In this document: piece by piece, positions 33,968 through 43,153 of the stretch
Layout: each line of letters opens with the position of its first letter
Position numbering within the stretch: the stretch's first letter is position 1
The notes under the pieces: model-generated
Databases searched by the model: none
What the model was told of the DNA's origin: nothing
The model's input: only the letters and a program-made list of their open reading frames with translations
Assembly: GCA_035531675.1 (NCBI GenBank)
Contig: DATKSL010000002.1
Coordinates: forward strand, 62,001 to 126,000
DNA length: 64,000 nt
DNA from: JAJPIG01 sp035531675
GTDB lineage: Bacteria > Desulfobacterota > Binatia > Binatales > Binataceae
Direction: 5' to 3'
Program-made: the position numbers and the translations under genes

Positions 33968-34891
33968 ATGGAGATAATTCGCGACCTCAATAAGTTTGCG
34001 CCCCGGCCTCATCCGGTGCTGGCGCTGGGCAATTTCGACGGCGTCCATATCGGCCATCGCGCGATTCTGCAGGAGGCGCTGGCGCGCGCTCGCAGCGCCG
34101 GCGGCAGCGCTTTCGTGCTGACCTTCGATCCGCTGCCCGCCCGGCGGCTGTTTCCCGATCGGGCGCCGCCGACGCTGGTGACGCTGGCGGACAAGCTCGA
34201 GCTGTTGCGCGCGGCCGGACTCGACGGCGTGATCGTGATCGATTTCACGCTCGAGTTGAGCCGCGTAAGCGCGCGCGACTTCGTGCGCGATTACCTGCTG
34301 GGCAAAATCGGCGCGCGCGCGGTAGTGGTCGGCCACAGCGTCAGCTTCGGCCATCAGCGCGCCGGCAACGCCGCGGCGATGGTCGCGATGGGGCGCGAGT
34401 TCGGCTTCGATACGGTGGTGGTGGGGCCGGTAAAGAGCGATCAACTCGAGGTGAGTTCCACCAAGATTCGCGAGCTGATCGGCGCGGGCGACGTGAAGAT
34501 GGCGGCGCGGCTGCTGGGCCGCCATCACTTCCTGAGCGGCATCGTGGTGCGCGGACGCGAGCGCGGCCGCGGGCTCGGCTTCCCGACCGCCAACCTCGCC
34601 AGCGAAACCGAATGCATCCCGCCCGACGGCGTCTACGCCACCCGCGTGGTGCTGGCCGACGACGCCTGGCCGTCGGTTTCAAATATCGGCACCAACCCGA
34701 CCTTCAACGAGGCTGCCCGCTCGATCGAGGCCCATATCTTTGATTTCGACCGCGATCTGTACGGCGCCCGAATTAAGCTCGAGTTCGTCGAACGGATCCG
34801 CGGCGAGCGCAAGTTCGAGTCGCCGCAGGCGCTGGCCGGCCAGATCGCCGCGGACTTAAAGCGCGCCCGCGAAATCCTCGCCGGCGCCTGA
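33968..34891 (+). CDS. ribF: Bifunctional riboflavin kinase/FAD synthetase
   Basis: 307 residues. The N-terminal adenylyltransferase domain has G-N-F-D-G-V-H-I-G-H and V-S-S-T-K-I-R-E-L-I; the C-terminal flavokinase has G-R-G-L-G-F-P-T-A-N and the R-G-E-R-K-F helix. It makes FMN then FAD from riboflavin in the cytoplasm. It follows cpoB by 57 nt and converges with the methyltransferase-like gene at 34938. Confidence 0.95.
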   Translation: MEIIRDLNKFAPRPHPVLALGNFDGVHIGHRAILQEALARARSAGGSAFVLTFDPLPARRLFPDRAPPTLVTLADKLELLRAAGLDGVIVIDFTLELSRVSARDFVRDYLLGKIGARAVVVGHSVSFGHQRAGNAAAMVAMGREFGFDTVVVGPVKSDQLEVSSTKIRELIGAGDVKMAARLLGRHHFLSGIVVRGRERGRGLGFPTANLASETECIPPDGVYATRVVLADDAWPSVSNIGTNPTFNEAARSIEAHIFDFDRDLYGARIKLEFVERIRGERKFESPQALAGQIAADLKRAREILAGA

Positions 34892-34937
34892 CCCGCGCTT
34901 CGCCGTCCCCGGCCTTACAGTCGGTTGGCGCGCATCT

Positions 34938-35762
34938 TTACGGCTTGACGAATTTCAGCATGAAGCGATCCTGCTGGCCGCGATGCTTGAAGATGAACCA
35001 GGTGCGATCGTCCTTCGGATTGCGCAGCACGCTGGAGCTTGCCGCCAGCCGAAAGCCCGCCTGCGAGACCTGATCGAGCACGTACTGCTCGTCGATCCGA
35101 TGCAGCGTGCCGACGTCGCGCGCGCCCGACCCGGGCTGCGCGCTGTTGTCGATGATCCCGAAGACGCCGCCCTTCTTGAGCATCCGGAACAGGTACTTGT
35201 TCATCCGCCGGAGGTTGGCCTTGTGGTTGACCAGGTCGTGGTAGTTCATGTTCGTGATCACCGCATCGAGCGAATCCGGGACCACCGGCAGCAGGTTCGG
35301 ATCGTCGACCGGCTTGTCGATCGCCACCACGTTGCTGAGCGCCGGCTGCTTGAGCCGCTCATGCCACGCCGCGATCATCTTCGACCCCTTCGATCCGGGC
35401 GGCAGATAGTTCTGCGAATAGACCTTGCCGGTCGGCCCGACCACCAGCGCCAGCAGTTCGGTGGTGTAGCCGCCACCGGCCACCAGGTCGACCACCTTCA
35501 TGCCCGGCTTGATGCCGAAGAACGCCAGCATCTGCGCCGGCTTGCGGCCCGCGTCGAGCGCGCGGTCGGCCGCCAGCCGATCCGGGGAATTCACCGCTGC
35601 GGTGATATACGCGGGAATTTCGGATTTGGGAATCGGGCCGGCCTCGTTTTTCGCCGCCGTCCCGGCCTCCTGCGCGCGAACCGTCGCCGACGGCATCGTC
35701 ATCACCACCGCGCCCATCAGCATCAGGATGGTAGCCAGAATCGCCAGGCACCTGCTTTTCAT
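34938..35762 (-). CDS. Exported class I methyltransferase-like protein (COG4798-like)
   Basis: 274 residues with a clear signal peptide (hydrophobic 7-24, A-T-V-R-A-Q). The mature part has a Rossmann methyltransferase motif I (V-V-D-L-V-A-G-G-G-Y) and a later D-A-V-I-T-N-M-N-Y-H-D motif IV, then F-R-M-L-K-K-G-G. Export of a SAM-dependent enzyme is odd because SAM is not known in the periplasm; the domain may bind another ligand. It resembles predicted methyltransferases with signal peptides; function unknown. A strong GGAGAAAG precedes the ATG. Confidence 0.75.
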   Translation of the reverse strand: MKSRCLAILATILMLMGAVVMTMPSATVRAQEAGTAAKNEAGPIPKSEIPAYITAAVNSPDRLAADRALDAGRKPAQMLAFFGIKPGMKVVDLVAGGGYTTELLALVVGPTGKVYSQNYLPPGSKGSKMIAAWHERLKQPALSNVVAIDKPVDDPNLLPVVPDSLDAVITNMNYHDLVNHKANLRRMNKYLFRMLKKGGVFGIIDNSAQPGSGARDVGTLHRIDEQYVLDQVSQAGFRLAASSSVLRNPKDDRTWFIFKHRGQQDRFMLKFVKP

Positions 35763-35902
35763 CGACTTTCTCCTTCGCCTCGGCCGGGTTGCCCGGTCCG
35801 TTCGATCGTCGAATGTGGAAACGCTTTACAGAAGCCAGTTTCGTAGCATTTCAGATACGGCGGCGGTAGCGGGCGGCCGCTGCTTAACTGATCGCCCGGG
35901 CG

Positions 35903-36235
35903 TCATTGTACCCCCTTGATCCGCGGATCGTCGGCCGCGATGCATTTGCCGGCCGGCAGAGCACGGAGCAGGAAGCGGCGCTGTTCGGGATTGCTGTGCC
36001 GTTTCATGAACTGGTCGCGGGCGAGCGACGGCTCGCTTAGCTCGCGAAGTCCCTCGTGGCAGGCGATTTCGGTCACATACGATTGCAACGGGTACCAGCC
36101 GTTCAACGGCGCGCTCAGGTCCGGTTTGAGCGCCCGAGGTTTCTTATGATTCGCCGGTCGCGGGGCCAGATGGCCCGGCGGTATCATCAGGAACCATCCG
36201 AGGGTCACGAGCGCGACGGCATGCCAGGGTTTCAT
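35903..36235 (-). CDS. Small exported protein of unknown function
   Basis: 110 residues from ATG 36235. A signal peptide (M-K-P-W-H then a Val/Leu core, about 6-20) is followed by a basic, Pro-rich mature part with two Cys (I-A-C-H-E-G and G-K-C-I-A). An in-frame start 12 codons upstream lacks a ribosome site. No family recognised. It is divergent from the MetE-like gene. Confidence 0.5.
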   Translation of the reverse strand: MKPWHAVALVTLGWFLMIPPGHLAPRPANHKKPRALKPDLSAPLNGWYPLQSYVTEIACHEGLRELSEPSLARDQFMKRHSNPEQRRFLLRALPAGKCIAADDPRIKGVQ

Positions 36236-36352
36236 CTGATCCAGAATGACTCCCGCCGGGCGGCTTTCCAAGCCCGCAGCTCGCGGACTAGATTAACCCC
36301 GTACGCCGATCGGATTTCTTCCTCGGGCGAGGCCCGGGTCGGGAGGTTTGTC

Positions 36353-37483
36353 ATGGCCAGCGCAGCGCCCCATAATCCGCCGTTTCGCGCCGAACAGATC
36401 GGCAGTTTCCTGCGGCCGCCGGAACTCCTGCAGGCCCGCGAAGATCTGAAGGCCGGCAAGATCAACGCCGAACAGTTGCATCGGATCGAGGACCACGCGA
36501 TTCGCGACGTGGTCGCGTTCCAGGAGCGGCTCGGGCTCGAATCGATCACCGACGGCGAGTTCCGCCGCGAGACTTTCTTCAGCGCCTTCTATATCCAGGG
36601 CCTCCGCGGCCTCGAGTACGACTTCGAGACTCCGAGCGACTGGTTCTTCGTCGATCGCAAGGGCCACAAGATTCCGATGCTCAATATCAAGGTGGTCGGG
36701 CCGCTCAAGTGGCAGCATCCCGTCCATGTCGATGATTTCAAGTTCCTCAGCTCGCTGACCGGCAAGGCGGTGAAGATCACGCTGCCGTCGCCCACCCATA
36801 TTCACTGCCGCGCCGGCCGCGCGAATATCAGCAGCGCAGTCTATCCCGATCTCGACCGCTTCTGGGACGATATCGTCGAGGCCTTTCAAAAGGAGCTCAA
36901 GGCGCTGGGCGAGGCGGGATGCCGTTACGTGCAGATCGACGAAACCACGCTGCCCTGCCTGCCCGATCCGCACGCACGCGCCCTGATGGCTGCGCGGCGC
37001 GAGGACTGGCGCAAGCTGCTGCTCGAAACCTACCCGGCGCTCATGAACCGCTGCTTTGCGGGGCGGCCGGCCTCGATGCATCTGGCGATGCATATGTGCC
37101 GCGGCAACAACCAGGGTCATTGGTCGTCCGAGGGCGGCTACGATATCGTCGCCGACACCTTGTTCAACCGGATCGACGTCGATTCCTACTTCCTTGAGTA
37201 CGATACCCCGCGCGCCGGCACCTTCGAGCCGCTGCGCTTCGTGCCCGCGAACAAGACCGTCGTGCTGGGGCTGGTCTCAACCAAGTTTCCCGAACTCGAA
37301 TCGAAAGAGACCCTCAAGCGGCGCATCGACGAGGCGGCGAAGTTCTGCCCGCTCGATCAGCTCGCGCTGAGTCCCCAATGCGGCTTCGCCAGCGCCTATG
37401 CCGGCAACCCGATCCCCGGCGACATCCAGGAGGCCAAGCTGCGCCTGGTGCTGGAGGTCGCGCGCGAGGTGTGGGGTTCCTGA
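36353..37483 (+). CDS. Cobalamin-independent methionine synthase-like (MetE C-domain family) protein
   Basis: 376 residues from ATG 36353 (GGGAGG 7 nt upstream), the size of stand-alone MetE-C homologues, not the 750-residue full MetE. It has I-G-S-F-L-R-P-P at the start, the zinc-site H-x-C in H-M-C-R-G-N and a late C in S-P-Q-C-G-F-A-S, and the Q-I-D-E-T strand. Members of this family transfer methyl or thiol groups, including homocysteine methylation and epoxyalkane:CoM transfer; which one applies is unclear. Confidence 0.82.
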   Translation: MASAAPHNPPFRAEQIGSFLRPPELLQAREDLKAGKINAEQLHRIEDHAIRDVVAFQERLGLESITDGEFRRETFFSAFYIQGLRGLEYDFETPSDWFFVDRKGHKIPMLNIKVVGPLKWQHPVHVDDFKFLSSLTGKAVKITLPSPTHIHCRAGRANISSAVYPDLDRFWDDIVEAFQKELKALGEAGCRYVQIDETTLPCLPDPHARALMAARREDWRKLLLETYPALMNRCFAGRPASMHLAMHMCRGNNQGHWSSEGGYDIVADTLFNRIDVDSYFLEYDTPRAGTFEPLRFVPANKTVVLGLVSTKFPELESKETLKRRIDEAAKFCPLDQLALSPQCGFASAYAGNPIPGDIQEAKLRLVLEVAREVWGS

Positions 37484-37552
37484 TCCCTTGTCGATTGCGA
37501 TAACAGCGGCGCCGGCGGAGATGAACCGCGGCGCGCGGGCGCGTCGTCGATC

Positions 37553-38584
37553 GTGAGCCTCCGCGACCATCCATTTCTCAAGGCCTGCCGCGGCGAGCCG
37601 GCGCCGTATACTCCCGTGTGGCTGATGCGCCAGGCGGGCCGCTACATGCCGGAGTATCGTGCGCTGCGCGAGCGTTGCGACTTCCTGTCCTTGTGCACCA
37701 ATCCCGAACTGGCCGCCGAAGTGACGATTACCGCAGTCCGGCGCCTCGAGGTCGACGCGGCGATAATCTTCGCCGATATCCTGCTGCCGCTGATTCCGAT
37801 GGGCGTCGGATTGCACTACGCGGCGGGTGGCGGCCCGACCATCGAACGACCGCTGCGCGCCGCCGCCGACCTGGAACGGCTCGCGCCGGTCGATCCCGCC
37901 ACCTCGCTGGGTTTCGTCGCCGACGCTATCCGCATCGTGCGCCGCGAGCTGCCCGACCGCCCCCTGATCGGTTTCGCCGGCGCCCCCTTCACCCTCGCCT
38001 CGTACCTGATCGAGGGCGGCTCCTCGCGCGATTACCGGCGCACCAAGACCCTGATGTATCGCGAGCCCGCCGCCTGGCATCGCCTGATGGAGATGCTCGC
38101 GCAGATTACGGCCGATTACCTTGCGATGCAGGCCGCGGCCGGCGCCGACGCGGTGCAGCTTTTCGATAGCTGGGTCGGCGCGCTCTCGCCCGCCGATTAC
38201 CGGCGCTTCGTGATGCCCTATTCGCGGGCGGCGCTCGCCGCGCTCGCCGGACGTGTCCCGACGATCCATTTCGGCACCGGCACGGCGGGACTGCTGGAGG
38301 CGATGCGCGAGGCGGGCGGCGACGTCATCGGACTCGATTGGCGTGTCGACCTGGCCGAGGCCTGGGCGCGGCTCGGACCCGGGGTCGCGGTCCAGGGCAA
38401 TCTCGATCCGATGGTGTTGTTCGCCGACCGCGATGAACTCCGCCGCCAGGTCCGCGCGATTCTCGATCGCGCCGCCGGCCGGCCCGGCCATATCTTCAAC
38501 CTCGGCCACGGCATCCTGCCCCAGACCCCGGTCGACAACGTGATCGCGATGGTCGAGATGGTCCACGAGATGAGCCGGCGCTGA
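37553..38584 (+). CDS. hemE: Uroporphyrinogen III decarboxylase
   Basis: 343 residues from GTG 37553. It has the signature P-V-W-L-M-R-Q-A-G-R-Y-M-P-E-Y-R, the substrate Asp in I-I-F-A-D-I-L-L-P and G-F-A-G-A-P-F-T-L. It removes four carboxyls to give coproporphyrinogen III. First of three haem genes, 7 nt before hemH. Confidence 0.96.
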   Translation: MSLRDHPFLKACRGEPAPYTPVWLMRQAGRYMPEYRALRERCDFLSLCTNPELAAEVTITAVRRLEVDAAIIFADILLPLIPMGVGLHYAAGGGPTIERPLRAAADLERLAPVDPATSLGFVADAIRIVRRELPDRPLIGFAGAPFTLASYLIEGGSSRDYRRTKTLMYREPAAWHRLMEMLAQITADYLAMQAAAGADAVQLFDSWVGALSPADYRRFVMPYSRAALAALAGRVPTIHFGTGTAGLLEAMREAGGDVIGLDWRVDLAEAWARLGPGVAVQGNLDPMVLFADRDELRRQVRAILDRAAGRPGHIFNLGHGILPQTPVDNVIAMVEMVHEMSRR

Positions 38585-38591
38585 GCGCTCG

Positions 38592-39524
38592 ATGGAAGCC
38601 GCCTTCGACGCCGTGATGCTGATCGGGTTCGGCGGTCCGACGCGCCCCGATGAGATCCGTCCGTTCCTCGACAACGTGCTGCGCGGCAGACCGGTCAGTC
38701 CGGCGCGCCTCGAAGCGGTCGTCGCGCACTACGATCGGATCGGCGGTCGCTCGCCGTACAACGAACTTACGCTCGGCCAGGCCGCGGCGCTCGGCCGTGA
38801 GCTCGCAGGCGCCGGAATCGCGATTCCGGTTGCGGTCGGGATGCGCAACTGGTCGCCCTATTTTATCGATACGCTGGCCGCCCTCGAGCGCGCGGGGGCG
38901 CGCCGCGTGCTGGGCTTCATCATGTCGGCGTTCCAATGCGAGGCAAGCTGGCAGCGCTACCAGCAGGCGGTGGCCGATGCGCGGGCGCGTCTCGGGTCGT
39001 CGGCTCCGGAAGTCGAATACGTGGCGCCGTGGTCCGACGATGCGCTGTTTATCGAGGCCGCCGCCGCCCGCCTCGCCGACGCGGTCGCGATGATTGCGCC
39101 GGCCGCCCGGCGCGACGCCCAGGTGATCTTCACGGCGCACAGTATCCCGGTCGCGATGGCCGCGCAGAGTCCCTACGTCGATCAGCTCACCGACGCCGCC
39201 CGCCGCGTCGCCACCGCGCTCGCGATCGAGAACTGGACCATCGCCTTCCAGAGCCGCAGCGGCGATCCGCGCGAGCCGTGGCTCGAACCCGATATCCGCG
39301 ACGCGCTGCGCGCCGTCCGCAGCCGCGACGCGATCGTGATGCCGCTCGGCTTCCTGTGCGATCACGTCGAGGTGCTCTACGATCTCGATATCGAGGCGGC
39401 CGAGATTGCGCGCGTCGCCGGCTTGCGGATGATTCGCGCGGCGACCGTCGGCGATCATCCGGCCTTCATCCGGATGATGGCGACCGTCGTGCGCCGCCGG
39501 CTTGAGGGTGGCGCGGGACGCTGA
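38592..39524 (+). CDS. hemH: Ferrochelatase
   Basis: 310 residues. The metal-site His is in F-T-A-H-S-I-P and the distal Glu in C-D-H-V-E-V-L-Y-D-L-D. F-Q-S-R-S-G-D-P-R-E-P-W-L-E-P is conserved. It inserts iron into protoporphyrin IX or coproporphyrin III; the hemE-hemH-hemY order is that of organisms using the coproporphyrin route, but that cannot be settled here. It overlaps hemY by one base (TGATG). Confidence 0.92.
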   Translation: MEAAFDAVMLIGFGGPTRPDEIRPFLDNVLRGRPVSPARLEAVVAHYDRIGGRSPYNELTLGQAAALGRELAGAGIAIPVAVGMRNWSPYFIDTLAALERAGARRVLGFIMSAFQCEASWQRYQQAVADARARLGSSAPEVEYVAPWSDDALFIEAAAARLADAVAMIAPAARRDAQVIFTAHSIPVAMAAQSPYVDQLTDAARRVATALAIENWTIAFQSRSGDPREPWLEPDIRDALRAVRSRDAIVMPLGFLCDHVEVLYDLDIEAAEIARVAGLRMIRAATVGDHPAFIRMMATVVRRRLEGGAGR

Positions 39525-40951
39525 TGTCTGAGTCGCAGATGGTGCAGCGGGTGGTAGTGGTCGGGGGTGGAATCAGCGGGCTGGCTACGGCCTTCCGTCT
39601 CCGCGAGCTCGCGGCGGAGCGCGGCACTGCGCTCGAAGTGATCCTGCTCGAAGCCGGGGCGCGGGTCGGCGGCGCGCTGCATACTATCGCGCGCGACGGC
39701 TTCGTGATGGAGGCCGGCGCCGATTCGTTTATCTCCGACAAAACCGACGCGCTCGACCTGGCCGGACAACTCGGTCTGGAAGCCGAGCTGGTCGGCACTT
39801 TGGAAGCCCATCGCCGGGCCTTTGTGGTCCACGATGGCAAGCTGGTCGAGATTCCGCGCGGCTTCGCGCTGCTCGCGCCATCGCTGCTCACGCCGATTCT
39901 CGCGACTGCGCTGTTCACGATTCCGGGCAAGCTCCGAATCCTGCTCGAACAAATGGTCAAGGCGCGACGCGAGGGCGGTGACGAAAGCCTGGCCGCGTTC
40001 ATCCGCCGCCGTCTCGGTCCCGAAGCGCTCGCGCGGCTGGTGCAGCCGCTGGCCGGCGGAATCTACCTGGCCGATCCGGAGACGCTCAGCATGCGCGCCT
40101 GCTTCGCGCGCTTCGTTGCGATGGAGCGCGAGTACGGCAGCCTGACGCGGGCGCTGCGCGTGCTGAGGAAAAATCGCGCTGGCGGCGCGGGCGGCGTGCG
40201 CTGGAACCTGTTCCTCTCCTTCCGCGACGGGATGGCGACGATGGTTCATGCGCTCGAGCGGAGTCTCGGCGCGGTGATTCGGCGCGGTGCCGACGTGGCG
40301 GAGATTTCCAGGCGCGGGCCGGGCTGGACGATCGCGACGCGCGACGGTAGCACGATCGAGGCCGCCGCGGTGATCTGCGCGGCGCCCGCCTACGTCGCGG
40401 CGCGGCTGGTGAAAGGTTCGATCCCGCCGCTGTCCCGCGCGTTGGCGGAAATCGAATATGCTTCGAGCGCGACGGTTAATCTCGCTTACGACGCCGGCGC
40501 GCTGGGCGCTCTGCCCGACGGCTTCGGCGTGCTTATGCCGGCCATCGAACGCCGGCGCGTCGCGGCGTTCAGCTTTTCCAGTCTGAAGTTCCTCAACCGC
40601 GCGCCGGACGGCAAATTCCTGATGCGCGCATTCGTCGGCGGGGCGCTCAACCCCGAGCTGATGCGCCTGGAAGCCGAGGCGATGGTCGACGTGGTGCGCG
40701 AAGAGCTGCGCGACCTGCTCGGCATCCGCACCGCGCCGCTGTTCACTCACGTCTGGCGCTGGCTCGATTCGATGCCGCAGTACAAGCTCGGCCATCTCGA
40801 ACGGGTCGCCGCGATCGAGGCACAAACCGCCGAGCTGGCGGGCTTCGCGCTGGCCGGCGCAGCCTACCGGGGCGTCGGCATCCCGGATTGCGTGCGCAGC
40901 GGCAAGCTCGCCGCCGAACTGGTCTTCTCACAGCTCGCGCCGCGGGACTAG
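39524..40951 (+). CDS. hemY: Protoporphyrinogen/coproporphyrinogen oxidase (HemY/CgoX type)
   Basis: 475-residue FAD protein. The dinucleotide motif V-V-G-G-G-I-S-G-L-A-T-A-F-R-L-R and the E-A-G-A-R-V-G-G strand are near the N-terminus; the C-terminus has the FAD-closing G-A-A-Y-R-G-V-G-I-P-D-C. It uses oxygen to oxidise the porphyrinogen ring. The organism would therefore make haem aerobically at this step. No hemN/hemF/hemQ in the window. Confidence 0.92.
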   Translation: MSESQMVQRVVVVGGGISGLATAFRLRELAAERGTALEVILLEAGARVGGALHTIARDGFVMEAGADSFISDKTDALDLAGQLGLEAELVGTLEAHRRAFVVHDGKLVEIPRGFALLAPSLLTPILATALFTIPGKLRILLEQMVKARREGGDESLAAFIRRRLGPEALARLVQPLAGGIYLADPETLSMRACFARFVAMEREYGSLTRALRVLRKNRAGGAGGVRWNLFLSFRDGMATMVHALERSLGAVIRRGADVAEISRRGPGWTIATRDGSTIEAAAVICAAPAYVAARLVKGSIPPLSRALAEIEYASSATVNLAYDAGALGALPDGFGVLMPAIERRRVAAFSFSSLKFLNRAPDGKFLMRAFVGGALNPELMRLEAEAMVDVVREELRDLLGIRTAPLFTHVWRWLDSMPQYKLGHLERVAAIEAQTAELAGFALAGAAYRGVGIPDCVRSGKLAAELVFSQLAPRD

Positions 40952-41013
40952 CATTGGGATCCGATGGGCGTCGCCGCGCGCACCCTCAAACCGGCGGCGG
41001 TGCTGGCGACGCT

Positions 41014-42270
41014 ATGGCTCCGCAGGTATCGAACACGCTTGACGATTCGACCGCATGGCCGCGGGTAATCGCCCATGCCGACCTCGACGCTTTCTACGCC
41101 TCGGTCGAGATGCTCGATAATCCGGAGCTGCGCGGCAAGCCGGTGATCGTCGGCGGCAGCAGCCTGCGCGGCGTGGTCAGCTCGGCGTCGTACGAGGCGC
41201 GGGTCTTCGGCGTCCATTCCGCGATGCCCACGGCGCAGGCGAAGAAATTATGTCCCCAGGGGATCTTCGTGCGCGGCCGGATGGCGCGTTACGGTGAGCT
41301 GTCGCGCGCCGTGCGCGAGGTCTTCGAACAATTCAGCCCGCTGGTCGAACCGCTCTCGCTCGACGAGGCGTTTCTGGATTTGAGCGGCACCCAGCGCCTG
41401 CTCGGCCCGCCGATCGAGGTGGCGCGCGCGCTCAAGCGCCGGGTGCGCGAGACCACCGGGCTGACGATTTCGGTCGGCGTCGCGCCGATCAAGATGGCGG
41501 CCAAAATTCTGAGCGATATGTCCAAGCCCGACGGCCTGCTGGTGCTCGGTCCCGAGCAGGTGCTGGCGTTCCTGGAGCCGCTGCCGGTGGAGCGATTATG
41601 GGGCGTCGGCCGGGTCACGCTGGCGCATCTCAACCACGCCGGCATCAGCACCATCGGCGAGCTGGCGCGCTTCGATCCGGCCCGGCTTAGAAGCCAGTTC
41701 GGCTCGTTCGGAGCGCATCTGTATGAACTCGCCAACGGCCGCGACCCGCGCCCGGTAATCGGCGATTGGGCGCGGAAATCCTACGGCGAAGAGTCGACCT
41801 TCGAACACGACCATGGCCTGGACTCGCTGGAGTTGCGGCGCGTGCTGATTGCCCACGGCGAAGCGCTGGGGCGCCGCTTGCGCGCCGACCAGGTGCGCGC
41901 GCGCACTATCACCCTCAAGCTGAAGCTCGCCCGGCCGCTCGGTGGCGGACGTTATCCGCTGTTGACGCGCAGTCTTTCGATTGATTCGGCGACCGACGAT
42001 GGCGCTGCGATCACCCGCGTCGCGATCGAGTTGATCGCGCGCGTGAAGGTGGATGAGAAGGTGCGGTTGGCGGGCGTCCAAGTCCATAACCTGGAGCGCG
42101 CCGACCCGCGCCAGCTCGGTCTGTTCGATCCCGCCGCCGCGCGCGAGGGCGTCAGACGGAGCCGCCTCAACCGCGCGCTCGACGAGGTTACGCGCCGCTT
42201 CGGCGCGGAGGCGGTTACACGCGGTCTCGCTCACGCGGAGCGCGCTGCTCCGACCCGCCGTATCAAGTGA
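41014..42270 (+). CDS. dinB: DNA polymerase IV (Y family)
   Basis: 418 residues. Catalytic acidic residues appear in H-A-D-L-D-A-F-Y-A-S-V-E (Asp23) and S-L-D-E-A-F-L-D-L. The G-V-G-R-V-T helix-hairpin-helix, little-finger domain and a C-terminal Q-L-G-L-F clamp-binding motif are present. Error-prone lesion bypass. The start is set at ATG 41014 because the upstream frame overlaps hemY. Confidence 0.94.
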   Translation: MAPQVSNTLDDSTAWPRVIAHADLDAFYASVEMLDNPELRGKPVIVGGSSLRGVVSSASYEARVFGVHSAMPTAQAKKLCPQGIFVRGRMARYGELSRAVREVFEQFSPLVEPLSLDEAFLDLSGTQRLLGPPIEVARALKRRVRETTGLTISVGVAPIKMAAKILSDMSKPDGLLVLGPEQVLAFLEPLPVERLWGVGRVTLAHLNHAGISTIGELARFDPARLRSQFGSFGAHLYELANGRDPRPVIGDWARKSYGEESTFEHDHGLDSLELRRVLIAHGEALGRRLRADQVRARTITLKLKLARPLGGGRYPLLTRSLSIDSATDDGAAITRVAIELIARVKVDEKVRLAGVQVHNLERADPRQLGLFDPAAAREGVRRSRLNRALDEVTRRFGAEAVTRGLAHAERAAPTRRIK

Positions 42271-42322
42271 TCGGCCCGAAGCGGCCGGATACTGCGGCTC
42301 TATCGATCTCCGCCGCTCGGAG

Positions 42323-42508
42323 CTAGCGATAAAAGCTCAGGATGAAGCTGCGCAGCGTCGGCCTGAAGACCAGGATGAAGCCGCCCACTCCGAGACCCGC
42401 GCCAAGCGCGGTAACCATCGCCTCCTGGGCGAAAGCGCCCACCAAGATAGCCGCAGCAGCAACGCCCAGCATTCCCGCGCTGGTAGCGGGTGTCATGTAT
42501 CTCGACAT
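42323..42508 (-). CDS. Small two-helix membrane protein
   Basis: 61 residues from ATG 42508, with GGAGG 8 nt upstream deciding the start. Two hydrophobic segments (about 12-29 and 35-52) and a basic C-terminus (R-P-T-L-R-S-F). No family recognised; presence of a good ribosome site and neighbour-like composition support it. The stop lies 52 nt from the dinB stop (convergent). Confidence 0.5.
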   Translation of the reverse strand: MSRYMTPATSAGMLGVAAAAILVGAFAQEAMVTALGAGLGVGGFILVFRPTLRSFILSFYR

Positions 42509-42718
42509 CGCCGTCACCTCCTACCCCCTCACCGGCGAGCCGCGTTGCCACGACCCGCCGCCCACGATCCAGATAAGCAAGAGGCGGGCCCGCAGATGAT
42601 GATTAATTCCCCGGCTTTGGACGCTTATTACCACGAAATACGTGATGCCGTTTTGCATCGCGCGCGTTGCCGAACAACATCCGGCGCGCGGGGGCGATAG
42701 CAAGTTGGCGCAGCTAAG

Positions 42719-42904
42719 CTAAATTACGTCGTTGCAAGTACGCATAAAGCCGCATCGGAGGCACCAGTACTTGCAGTGTCCCATCGGACGCATCGGCGCG
42801 CCGCAGGCGTCGCAAGCGACGGCCGAGGTATCGACCGGCGCGCGTTGATCGGAATCGATGGTTTCAATCTCCGGATGCTTCGATCGGTCGCTCCCCACCG
42901 CCAT
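42719..42904 (-). CDS. Small zinc-ribbon protein
   Basis: 61 residues from ATG 42904 with GGGAGGAG just upstream. After an acidic N-terminal half, the C-terminus has C-D-A-C and C-L-R-C pairs plus extra H/C (G-H-C-K-Y-W-C, R-T-C-N-D), typical of a zinc ribbon that binds one or two metals. Could be a nucleic-acid or protein-binding adaptor. Upstream in-frame codons are open to 43114 but lack a ribosome site. Divergent from the isochorismatase-like gene. Confidence 0.55.
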   Translation of the reverse strand: MAVGSDRSKHPEIETIDSDQRAPVDTSAVACDACGAPMRPMGHCKYWCLRCGFMRTCNDVI

Positions 42905-43153
42905 CGTCATCTCCTCCCGCCGCGCCTCGATTCTGCGCCGGTCGCGCGAAAATTTCCATAATCCGATTACGCTCGGATGCGCGCCGGCGCCGCTGGCCGA
43001 CGGATCAGGCGTAGCGACCGTAGCCGCTCGCACCGACGCGACGCGGTGGGCGATTTTTTCGCTGACGCGCGGAGGCTGTGCTACAAAGTTGCGAGCGATG
43101 ATAAGCTCGCGCAACCCGGTGAAAGATCATCACCATCACGGAGAGAGAGGCCG

